Assembly (NCBI GenBank): GCA_963920705.1
Contig: OY987227.1
Location: forward strand, 28,439,935 to 28,503,934
From: Odiellus spinosus
Taxonomy: Eukaryota; Arthropoda; Arachnida; Opiliones; Phalangiidae
Direction: 5' to 3'
Length of the DNA stretch: 64,000 nt
Shown: positions 18,489 through 30,200 of the stretch, piece by piece
How the letters are laid out: each line of letters starts with the position of its first letter
How positions within the stretch are numbered: the first letter of the stretch is position 1
Position numbers and translations under genes: made by a program
The notes under the pieces: generated by a model
Databases searched by the model: none
Told to the model about the DNA's origin: nothing
What the model saw: the letters and a program-made list of their open reading frames with translations, nothing else

Positions 18489-21400
18489 GCCCAAAATTGT
18501 GAAGGCATGCGTCGAATCTTCTTTACATGGGTTTCAATGAGAAATATCCTAATAATTAAAGATTCCTAATTTTTGATGTAACTACTTCTGGTTAAAACTA
18601 ATCATATGACGTCATTCCTCACTATTTACAGTACGCGTGTTAAAAGTTATACATCAATCCGTCTATCCAGAATTATGTTCTGTCCAAAATTGTGAAGGCA
18701 TGCGTCGAATCTTCTTTACATGGGTTTCAATGAGAAATATCCTAATAATTAAAGATTCCTAATTTTTGATGTAACTACTTCTGGTTAAAACTAATCATAT
18801 GACGTCATTCCTCACTATTTACAGTACGCGTGTTAAAAGTTATCCATAAATCCGTCTATCCAGAATTACGTTCTGGCCAAAATTGTGAAGGCATGCGTCG
18901 AATCTTCTTTACATGGGTTTCAATGAGAAATATCCTAATAATTGAAGATTCCTAATTCTTGATATAACTACTTCTGGTTAAAACTAATCAAATGACGTCA
19001 TTCCTCACTATTTACAGTACGCGTGTTAAAAGTTATACATCAATCCGTCTATCCAGAATTATGTTCTGGCCAAAATTGTGAAGGCATGCGTCGAATCTTC
19101 TTTACATGGGTTTCAATGAGAAATATCCTAATAATTAAAGATTCCTAATTTTTGATGTAACTACTTCTGGTTAAAACTAATCATATGACGTCATTCCTCA
19201 CTATTTACAGTACGCGTGTTAAAAGTTATCCATAAATCCGTCTATCCAGAACTATGTTCCAGGGCTCCCAGTGCATAGCCCAAAAAAATAGTATTATAGG
19301 TTTTAAAAGCCAAAATAGAGGTTATTTGTAGGTCCAAAAATATCAATTTAGGACTTTTTATAGTTTTTTAGTGTCAAAAAATATGGGTTTGGCTGAAATG
19401 TAATGCAATATAGGTTCTTTAGCCTCTAGACCCGTCCCTCTGCCTTTCTTTGGCACTACTAGCTACTCACGCCCCCTCTTTCTAATAAAATAGAGTAATA
19501 ATTTCCAGTGACCTAGGAAAGGAAACGTTTTTGCCACAGCTTGGTTTTCGCGCACATTTGCACTTTTTCAAGCAAAAGTATAATTTTTATAGTTATATGG
19601 ATCATTCATTTGGAATTTTATCAGCGAAATTGAACAAATTACCCAAAAAATAGGTATTATAGGTTAAAAAGTGAAATTATACTCTTTTATAGGATCACTT
19701 CAGAATTATAATTAATTATAGGTAATATAGGTGGTCTGGGAGCCCTGATTAAAATAAAACTAAAGCATAACCATATTTACCATTCATGGGCATTTCATCA
19801 ATTTGCGTACTGTAGTACTGCTCAATATCTCTTAGAATACGAATGTCGTCGTTCTTCACAAAGTTGATGGCAACACCTTTACGTCCAAAACGACCCGATC
19901 GACCAATTCTATTAAAATACGCGAACATTATTAGCGTATCTGTTTTATAGTAATTATAATTATTTGGCGAGCAAAAATGATTCAATCTCATTGTTAGTCG
20001 ACTCAGAATAGCGTATACATTTCATTAACCATTATTAACGATTGTTAATTATTATAATAGTTTTTCTCCTCATTGTCAAAACATTCCAACGGAGTTTGGT
20101 TAACAACCAAAGGGCAAAATTATCATATTCTAGGGATGATCGGGCACTTGCCGGGTCAGATTTTACGCAAACTTTGAAATTATTAGAGTTAATTTAGTGT
20201 TAGATCACAAATTTGCGATATCAATCATTTCTTTCGCTTAAAGGGACCAGGAAACCTGTTTTCAAAATGTCTAATTATTCTTTACCCATCAGAATCAGTA
20301 AAATCTGTTCAATACAATTGACATTAAGAGCGAGTTTAATGCCAATAAAAAATTCTCGCTCATTATCCACCCACTACATGGGAAAATTTCCACCAAAAGC
20401 GCACGACTCCAACGTTTTTACTTCCAAACGAAATTCGTCTCGAATTAGGCTTAGCGTAAAATCAATAGGAAAGAGCTTTTCCAAGCGTAAATGTGAATAA
20501 TTTTATCGTTAATAAATAGAATAATATAGTTTTCACTTAGCCAAGTCATTTTTTAAATAAAACATCTAGAAATTAACTAGTCAAAGTTGCTTTTTGATAA
20601 GTCATTGAGCAGGAGTAACTAATTCTGTTCGGTGATTGACAATTGAAATAATAAAAAATAATAAAATCCCCTTTAGTTGGAAATCATGTAATGAACAATT
20701 TTTTACGCTATTTCTACCAAAATTCAAAAACTCTCAAACCCATGTTTACTGGTTCCTTTAATGGCAATTTCTTTTAAATTTATTTCAAATGCAATTGTGA
20801 AATATCGAGTAATGCAATAACTAAAAGCAAAAACGGCTATTTTAATAATATTTCAAGCAATTTCAGGATTCATTCGCATAAAGTATTATGTTTTAGTCTT
20901 AAATATTCAAAATGCAAGGGATTTAGGCAAGTGTCCGACATCCCCACCCTCCCTTTCCCTCAATCATCGTTGTCTTACCTATGAATATACAATTCACGAT
21001 TGTTAGGAAGATCGTAGTTGATAACCAGTGAGACTTGTTGAACGTCAATTCCTCTCGCCCAGATATCAGTCGTGATTAAAACTCTCCTGTAAATTAAAAA
21101 TCAAAATACTTCATTAAGTCTCTAACATTTCAATTAGTGATATCGGAGTTTGAAAATGATGAAAACATTTCCGAGTTTATATTAAAAAAGCTAGTGAAAG
21201 TCTTTCTTACGTTTGACCCGCTCTGAATTCTTTCATGATGGTGTCCCTCTCTTTTTGCGGCATGTCTCCGTGCATGGAGGATACCGTGAAATTTGCTTCT
21301 CTCATTTTCTCCGTCAACCAATCGACCTTTCGTTTCGTGTTGCAGAAGATGACGGCTTGCGTGATGGTTAGAGTGTCGTAAAGATCGCACAAAGTGTCAA

Positions 21401-22502
21401 ATTTCCATTCCTCTCTTTCAACGGCTACGAAGAACTGCTTAATTCCTTCGAGAGTCAACTCATCACTAAATTAAAGAATTATGAAAGAAATGAATCAGCT
21501 TGCCCCTTAGACTTTTGACAGGGAAAAATTGGCTTACCGTTTCACCAAAATTCGAACCGGGTCTGTCATAAATTTACTCGTCATTTCCAAAATTTCGTGG
21601 GGTAAAGTGGCTGAAATGAGAACCACTTGGGTGCAAGGTGGGAGGTATCTGTACACGTCGTAGATCTGTTCTTTAAAACCTTTGTTTAACATTTCATCAG
21701 CTTCGTCTAAGACCAACATCTTTATGGCCCTCGTTCTCAGATGTCTTCTACGGATCATGTCTATATTAACCAAGGTTAATAAATATGTTTTCAATACAAA
21801 ATTTAGGAAATTATCTTACCAAAGACTCGACCGGGAGTTCCCGATACAATGTGTTGTCCGTAATCTAATTTACGGATATCTTCTCCCAAATTTGTTCCGC
21901 CGATGCAAGCGTGACATTGAACGCTCATGTAATCGCCTAAGGCTAACATGACTTTTTGAATTTGTACAGCCAATTCTCTCGTTGGTGAGAGAATCAATAC
22001 TTGAGTTTCTCTGATCTGAGTATCGATAATTTGAAGTACTCCGATGGAAAATGTCGCAGTTTTTCCCGTTCCAGATTGCGCTCTGTAATATTTACACTAG
22101 GGATTAAAAACCTTGAAAAACTAAGATAAATGGGTTATTATTACATTAGAATTTGGCCTACTTACTGGGCAATGACATCTCGTCCTTTTACAACGGGGAG
22201 AATTGATCTTTGTTGAATCGCTGACGGTTTTTCAAAGCCTATCATTAAATTAAACGAATATATTGATTACAGTATAAAACTTTGGAAATCATCGTTATCA
22301 CCACGTTACAGGGTTAATCCGAATAAAGGCTTAGCAAGGCCAAGGCCTACTTACCATAGCCGTAAATACCCCTTAGCAAATCCTCCCTAAGATTCATCGC
22401 GTCGAAAGTAGGAATTACTTCGACATCCTCGCTGGTTTCAAACTCGACGTTGGACAAATCATCCGCTTGAACAATCCTTCTATTGGGTTTATCCCGCGAC
22501 AT
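18295..22502 (-). CDS. EIF4A3: Exon-junction DEAD-box helicase eIF4A3
   Basis: Eight exons on the minus strand: 22355-22502, 22166-22238, 21820-22082, 21538-21760, 21211-21465, 20979-21086, 19781-19908 and a 17-nt last exon 18295-18311. They join in phase to 404 residues (human 411). The helicase motifs are complete: AQSGTGKT (I), PTRELA (Ia), TPGR, DEAD (II), SAT (III), [14 protein letters not shown] and [13 protein letters not shown] (VI). The N-terminal [18 protein letters not shown] and the ending VADLI place it as eIF4A3 rather than eIF4A1/2. It is the RNA-clamping ATPase core of the exon-junction complex in the nucleus. The penultimate intron holds a 524-bp MITE and the last intron a 193-bp tandem array. 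POLR2I is divergent, with 387 bp between start codons. Confidence 0.96.
18490..19262. repeat. 193-bp tandem array, four copies, with CRE palindromes
   Basis: GAAGGCATGCGTCGAATC occurs at 18501, 18694, 18887 and 19080, an exact 193-bp period. Each copy carries the palindrome TGACGTCA (cyclic-AMP response element core) and TACAGTACGCGTG. The copies differ by only a few bases. The array lies in the last intron of EIF4A3. Confidence 0.95.
20238..20761. mobile_element. TTAA-type MITE family 5 in an EIF4A3 intron
   Basis: The left end is TTAAAGGGACCAGGAAAC and the right end GTTTACTGGTTCCTTTAA, an inverted repeat with TTAA at both ends, 524 bp. The interior does not resemble the family 1 copies, so this is a separate family with similar extreme termini. 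Confidence 0.7.
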
Positions 22503-22889
22503 TTTAATTGATAAATGTTCCATTTTAATCGCGAAAATTTAAGCCTAATTTCACGAAGGAAAATAGGCGCAACCGACGCGAACAAAATTACAATAGGAAT
22601 GCAAATTGCAATCCTTAAATTTAAAATGGCGGCGTGCAAGAGAATGCTACGCAGGGACGAAAATAAGCACAGGATATCGGACACATTTTGTTCAACGATA
22701 CATACCGTAGACAGAACCTCAATAGAAATTACATATGCTGAACTTGCCAGTTATGCACCGTGTCGAAACAAAAAATCGTCTGCAGTTTTCTGCACTCCAG
22801 TTTGAGAATCAGACGTTTCAACCAACTAAATTGTGATTTTAATTACATTACTAATTAGTGTAAATAATAATTACATTAAATTATAAAAA
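22503..22889. promoter_or_regulatory. Shared bidirectional promoter region of EIF4A3 and POLR2I
   Basis: The two start codons point away from each other with 387 bp between. No TATA box is obvious at either side. A fragment resembling the CAGGGACG-AAATAAG hAT-like terminus lies at about 22651-22668. Promoter activity is inferred from gene arrangement only. Confidence 0.5.
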
Positions 22890-23468
22890 ATGCCGATAGC
22901 TGAAGACGAAATTATTAAAGAAGATGGGCCAGGATTTGTCGGAATAAAGTTTTGCCAAGAATGGTAAGTTACCTCTTTAAACTTCAAATGTAGGAAATGC
23001 AATGCAATTTATTTTTAAAGCAACAACATGTTATACCCAAAAGAAGACAAGGAGAATAAAGTCTTACTTTACGCCGTGAGTTAATTAAAACACGTTGCGT
23101 TAATTCATTAAGAATTAAAAATTACTTGTACTCTAGTGTCGAAATTGCGATTATCAACAAATTGCCGATAACAACTGTATTTACGTAAACAAAATTACTC
23201 ACGAAGTAGAGTAAGTAATTTCCGTTGTTGTTGAATTCCTTACTCCAAATAATATTGGTTAATTTATTTTCCAAATAGCGAATTGACTCAAATTGTATCC
23301 GACGTAATCCACGATCCAACATTGCCTAGAACGGAAGAGCATCCTTGCCCTAAATGTACCAATCGAGAAGCGGTTTTCTTCCAGGCGCAGAGCAGGCGCG
23401 CTGAAGATGAAATGAAACTGTATTATGTCTGTACCAACACAAACTGTACGCACAGATGGACAGAATAA
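22890..23468 (+). CDS. POLR2I: RNA polymerase II subunit RPB9
   Basis: Four exons: 22890-22963, 23021-23075, 23137-23210 and 23279-23468, giving 130 residues (human 125). The N-terminal zinc ribbon has CQEC and CRNC pairs. The C-terminal TFIIS-like ribbon has HPCPKC and CTNTNC, followed by THRWTE at the C-terminus, the family ending. The subunit sits at the Pol II jaw and supports start-site selection, transcript proofreading and elongation. The product is small, both zinc ribbons are intact, and exon phases fit. The stop codon lies inside an AATAAA; a second AATAAA lies at about 23498-23503. Confidence 0.96.
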
Positions 23469-26400
23469 AATTCAATTTCAAGTGTAATATGTTCTTAAAT
23501 AAAAAGTATATTTTACCTTCTAATATTTTTTTTAATATTTTTTTTTTTTTTTTTTTGCTTAACAAAAGTACACACAGTTTGGAAATAAGTACATGTACTT
23601 TTTATTCTAAACAACCCCGAGTAAAAAAATTCTTTTTTTCAACCCCTTATTAATTTTTCTTAAATAATAATAATAAAAAACGAAAAACAGACACTGTCTA
23701 AAATAATTATAGTTACTGGAACTTGGACACTGTAGATTCAATTTTTGCGAAATTGAATAATGCCAGCAATGAGAAATATTCTTTTAAATAGTGTTATTAT
23801 ATATTAGTATAATTTTTTTGGGTTTTTTTTTTTAAAGAATTTTGATGATTTTTCGTAATTTTTGTCTTCATTTTTTTTTTTTTGTTAATAAAAAGCAAAG
23901 CAAATTGCGAAAGAAAGATTTTCTACCTAAATTTAGATATCTCTCGATTAAAAAGCTATTTTGTATATCGAATTATAAATGAGGATATATCACCTTTTAT
24001 CATACCGGTACCATTTTTTAAAATTTAAAATAAATCGTGAAATTAAAAAAAAAAAAAAATACCTATCGCGCGTATATTTTGTTCCGCTATATAAAGAGAC
24101 GAGGGAGGAGGGGGAGAGAAAGGATCTTGATTTTTGATAATTGATCAAACAAGCGATTTGTTTCTGGACAAATATGGTTAATCTTTTCTTCAATATAACC
24201 ATTAAATATGGGTGAATGTTTCGTAGAAGTGTGGAAAAAAATGTAGCGTGGGTTTTTTTTTTAGAGTTTTAGGTCCGTCTTGACTATTTTTTACCTGAAG
24301 CACCCTGAAAAATGGGATAAAATTATTTATTATTAACTAGAAAGTAAATTTGATCGAAGGCGTGACGTCTTGCAAATGATTGCTGGTGGAAGCATCGGGC
24401 AAAGGGGTGTGTTCAACAACTTTAAAGACCAATCTTAAGTGTGGCTACATTTTTCAGTTAGATCAGCTAAAAATATCCCAGCTCGTTTTCCAAATGTCTA
24501 ATCAACGTATAATAATCTTCAATCTTCGTACACGCATTCGTAACAAATATAATTCGATGATTATAGAGGGCCCACTCTCGCCATCTAGTGGCATGTTACG
24601 TGATTTTTTCAAGGGTTTTACTAGTTTTGATTAATTTAGTTTGACCAGGTCATTCAAATCAAATCTCCAAATATATTCTAGTTCGAAATACTACGAAGTT
24701 TTTCCTCCGTTGAATAGGAATGAAGATGTAACGGTTTTTACAGCCCTGTTCAATTATCAGGGGCGGACAAGAAAATTAATTTCCCTGATTTATTCATGTT
24801 TTCCAGACTACTTTTAATTAAAATTTCCCTGTGTATACGAGTTTATGACTCAAAATAATATTCCATGATATGTCCCAGAGTTTTTGCCTCAAAATCATTT
24901 TCCCTGATATCAACGTTTTCCACGTTTGTTTGAACCCCGCCTTTCAACTATATTCGTTTATAATCAGTATATGAACACACCACTTAAATCTTCGTACGAT
25001 AATAAATCCATGCTTAAAATTCAAACGCACTACATGCCACTAAAAAGCGCGTGAAACGCAATTGAACCTTTCAAAAATTGAAATCTCTTTCTTACGTAAA
25101 TGAACGTTTCGCACTACGTAAGCTTTTATAACACCATGCTAAACGCGTATGTTTTTTTCGTAGAGCGTTGGATGTTGTAAGCTAACAAAACGAAACCCCA
25201 GCAAAAACAAAAATAAACACGCAGTTTTAAATATCGGATAAAAAAAGCGAGGGTTGAGAAGTTTTACCACAATTAAGGAATACGTGTTAATGTGAAACCA
25301 GTTAGGAGCGAGAGTCGTGAAACTGAAGTTTAGCCGCGTTTTTCACCAAAGAAAAATTTAATTCGGGAAAAAAATGAGAAAAATAAGTGATTGGAGGCCT
25401 CAATCACGTACCTGTTGTTTTTGGCCTGCTCTGTTCGTTTGGAAAAAGTTTGAAAATGGTTTTGTTTCAGAGGGAGAGTAACAGAAGGAAAATTTTAGCA
25501 TCAAGATCAACAGCCACGTATTTTTTGATTATTTTTTTAGATATTTACAATCGAGTAATCGAGTTAGGAGAAAAAGAGAAAAAAAAAAAGACAAAAACAG
25601 AATCAGGTTACGGTGTCTAGATTTTAGTAGAGTTAACTGGTAAGAATACCTAGAACCGTTAAAAAAAGGATTTTCGAATTTCGTAAAAGGGTTATAGAGG
25701 TTGTCTAGGGTTTCTGTCCCAAATTAACGATCGCATCCCCCCAGCTACAAAATAAATGGACTATATAAGCCTCTTTTGTTAACTTACAATTTCCTTTTGC
25801 TAAAGAAATCATTAAAATTCTGGCCCAGTTTCTGTAATTTAAATACAGCATTTGGTCACTTCACGGACCCTTAATCTCCTAAGAAGATGAGAAATTTCTG
25901 GCAAAACCCCTCAACAGAATCTTAAGAGGCTTTTTTTTTTAATTAAAGGAAGAATGAATCCTGATAATTTTCTATTTAGTATCATTTTGTTATCGTCTAT
26001 ACGAGTGTCAGCTCTTATAATAGATTCACTAGGGGCGGAAACCTTTCCAAGGGGGCAGTTAACTCCTCCCCAAGTCTTGAGAAGACATTATTGGTTAGTT
26101 TAAAGGGGGAAATATCCACGACCCTACGATGAGAGCCACGAATGGCTTCCCTAATCCATTATTAAATAAAAAATACAAGCAAATGCTAATCTGGAAACCA
26201 ATTTTAACATCAAGTTCTGTCCCTAACGGAAAAAAGTTAGTCTGTTGTGAAGAGGTCCTCAAGAACACTAAAAAGGTCTTGAAGAAGTCGTTAAGACCTC
26301 CCCAAGAATTCTTGACATAATGGAAGACTTCCCCAAGACCTCTTAAGACTACGTAAGACACCCGAAAGACTTCCCCAAGACCTCTTAAGACTAACTTTTT

Positions 26401-27257
26401 TCGGTAAGGGGTAGGTCCAAGTCTACGTCTAGATGGGGGACGAAACTAGCGACATCTAGTCGCCACTACTCTATAAAGCCTTTCCAAGGTTAAGGGAGGA
26501 CTAATTGGGTTAGTCAACGCCTCCTACTTGACTAAGTTCTCATTAGTAAATCTACAGGGGCTGAATAAAGGCACTTTTCGCATAGTTCGCGGGAGAAGGG
26601 GCTAACAAACTGACCACAATATGGATATCCCTGTTTAAGTAGACATTCAACCTGACTAGATTGGGCCTTACAAAATTGATCTTGCGCTAAGCTCGCGAAT
26701 TTAATCATGAGAAAATGAATAACAATATTTAGTATTTTTACGTACTGGGACTCAATAATTGTCCTAACAATTTTAAAAGTAACGAATAGTAGACAATAGA
26801 GTCTAATTGTTCAGCTTCTTACGCTAAAAGCTTGTTTCAAAACTAAATGAAAAAAATTTCCCATCTTCTTAGTTTAAAAATCCGTGATGTCGCGAGCGTT
26901 TGAAGTAAAAAAAAAAAAACACTCAAAACTAGATCGTGAAAAAATGTTAAGCTCGGAATCGCGGTAGAAAATATTTTAATTTCAAATCAGGCAAAAAAAA
27001 GAACAAAGCCACCATACCAAGTAATATTTTATATAAATTTGCGAACATTTTTTCTTTCTTTTTTTAAAGTCCGGCCAAATCACCAGCCAATTATTTAATC
27101 CAAAATGCAATGTTTAAATTATAAAAACCATGCGGTTAAGTAAATTAAGGTAACTCAGTCACTAATTCTAAATAAAGATTATAAACCAAACCAAAACTAT
27201 CGTAAACACTAAACGGAGTGCGATAAGAGGTGCTCTCAAAAATCTAGGGTTTTTATT
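23469..27257. other. Gene-free interval between POLR2I and RRBP1
   Basis: This AT-rich interval separates two convergent genes. It has poly-T runs (23524-23560, 23826-23882), a short stretch repeating AAGACCTC and CCCCAAGA motifs (26235-26400), and a left-end-like piece of the GACACGCAA element family at about 26620-26700. No exon was recognised. Confidence 0.55.
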
Positions 27258-30200
27258 TTAAATGGAAACGCATCTTACCCGTTTTTTATGTTTTGACGAT
27301 TTTTCTGATTTAACAGGGTTAGAAGTAGAGATAGGAGTAGTACTAGAAGTAGTAGAAGCGGAACTAGGGGCTGCTGTAGATACGCAGCTAGACTGAGATC
27401 AAAGAGCGTGTTAGGCTTCGAAATTTCATTTCAACGGAAAATTATCTCAAAGGGAGAATGCGAGCCTGACGAATCATTTTATAATAAATTTATATCGATT
27501 TAATATCGTTTAAAATAAGCGCGAGTGACGATATAACAAACAAATACTAAGCTACAAATCAATCTTCAACTCGTTAACGACGAGATAAAAAACTTTGCGC
27601 GAATACTTGTTAAGCCTACTTTCGTATAAAGTTAAAAACGTATATTTAAAACATATTTGTTGGTATTTTTATTAACCGGCGGATTAGGCCTATTTTAAAC
27701 AATAATTAATCGATTTGAAATCATTCGTCAGATGTTATTCTCGCTTCAAAAATTCTGAATTTTATAAATTTTGTTCTAAATTGCATATATTTATATTAAG
27801 TACCGATAAATATACCGCAAAACTATAAATACATTAACAGCGAATGAAGCGTAAAGCGTAAAATAAAAGGTATGGAAAAACGATTAAACGAAACAAAAAT
27901 AATCAAATATAAACTATATAGGAACAATTTTTTTGGTTAAACAATATTTCACCGCCATACGATGACTTTACCGTAACTATTTACCAGTAAAGGAGGCTTT
28001 TAAAATATATCGACACTTACGTCAGGTTCATAGGCGCTGTTATTCATTAATTGTTGACCATTTTGTGGTTTTTGACTTTCTGGAACTTCAGTAATCTACG
28101 GAAATCGAAAGTAAGTCAGCCGCTTTAGTATCGATTAAATTATTACCATAGCGCTAGTTCCATTCCCATTTTGTTTCTGAAGGTTTATTTCGGCTTGCAA
28201 TTCCTTAACCAGTTCTTGCTCGGCCCTGAGAGCGTCTTGACCAATTTTTACCAAAGAATTTAACTTAATCGTTTGCGAACACAATTCTTTGGAGTTTTTG
28301 CGTTCTTGTTCTAACTGAGATCGGAGGTTATCCAATTCCTGGAAATAATCAACGATTAGGGAGTTGTGACAAGTTTTTTACGCATATTATAAGAGTCCAG
28401 AGCTTAAATCTTACTTGTTTAACAACTTCTAAGGCTTGTCGTTCTTTCGCGAGAGCTTCGAGTTCCTTCGTTTTTTCGTCGAGCTGTTGCCGTAGTTCAT
28501 CAGCCTTTTTAGTAACCTGTTATAATGAAAGCGGGTTAAAGTTACGATACGGCGTTTGGTTCTAAAATAAGGCAAGGTATAGGAATAGAGCAGGCAAAAG
28601 ATTACGAAGAAGAAACGTTATATCGTATATAAACATCAAAAGGGTTCAATTAACCATGCTTTAGAATTGGTTAGTGTCTTTTACCTCTTCAACGCTTCCA
28701 AACCTGCTGGCCTGCACCCAAGATTTAAATTCAGCCCATTGGCAAAGAAATAATTATACGTATAAGCACCCGATTAAAATTTGCATAATCAGTATATTTA
28801 CAGTTACACGGATACCTCAACCTTTAATAAATAAATTTATTGGAAGCTTTCGACTTTCTGGGAGTTTAAGTTAAAATACAGGCAAAATATTCCTTCAAAA
28901 TGGTTGAAAAGGGAGTTAGAAAGTGATAACCCCTCCCCCCTGGATACTTATTGATTCCTCTCCTTCGCTCGTTACTCATGAGGAGTGCATTAACTCGAAG
29001 CTAGATAACCTTCAAGTTACTCAAAGTGGTGCCACCTATACTTCTAAATAAGCATTTATACCCAAAACTTGGAATATAAGATGATTTAGGGACCAAAAAT
29101 ACTGATTTTATAGTGGTTCAGGGACCTAAGAAGAAAATAGGAACTTTAGGAAACCCTAGGAACCCTGTAATTTATAACTGAAAGCCAACCAAGGTATAAA
29201 TTACCACTAAAACTAGCCCCAATTATGAACGCCAGGTTTAATTATTTAAGATAGGTGTCCATTGTTTATAGTCCTAATAGTGCTGGGGTGAATCCGATTA
29301 CTTGGAAAGTAAAGATTACCGTATACGAATATTAGTTGAAAGCTTTTTACATATTTTCTAGTCAAATGCGTAAAAAGTCTTTTCCAGTAGATCATAGATG
29401 GCGTATACTGCTTCGTATAGATCAGCAAGAGTAATCGTTAAAGTAATCATCGCGATTACTTTATAAAGTGATAGATAACCAGTAATCGGATCAGCCCCTG
29501 CACTAAGTCTTATTTTTACAACGCAATGGCATCCTTCTCCTACTATCCCCTTTCGTTAATATTGATGGATGTACTGAATAAGGCGAGTTTTTACCTCGTC
29601 AGCTTTAAGCTCCAAACTCTTCTTCTCATTCTCCTCCTCTTGCAACTTAGCTTGTAGTTCTTTCAGTTTACTTTGCATCTATATTGCGGGGAAGAAAAAA
29701 TTGATGGTTATTCTATATAAGATAAGGAGCTAAGATTACAACGCAACAATCCCATCACCTCAGCCGTTGCCTAAAAAAGAAATTAAAACCAATCACCATT
29801 TAGAAAAGCGCATTAATGAGTTAATACGAGAGACAAGGAATGAAGTTATACCTCTTCCACGCATTGAAGTTCTTCTAGGTTCTTTTCTAATTTTGCCTTT
29901 TCTTCTAAAGCCTATCAAACATTGAGAAAAAATAATTACGCGTGGTAGATTGAACGAGGGAAGTCTCCGCACTAAGGTTGTAAGAGATGGGAGTTTGCGA
30001 TTTAAAAGGTTGATTGTAATTAAGGGGGATTACAAAGACATTTCAAGGTCTCTTTTGTCCATCATCTCATTATTGTTGAAACTAAAACTTACTTTGGTTA
30101 ATTGCCTTTCTTTCTCATTAAGCTTCTCTCTCCATTTGGCTTCTTCAGCTTCGACACCGGATTGCAATTGTTTTAAAATATCCTCCTGCAAATAAATTAA

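Noticed and set aside
21130-21951. Several ORFs overlapping EIF4A3 on both strands
   Set aside because: They are frame shadows or intron read-through of the helicase exons.
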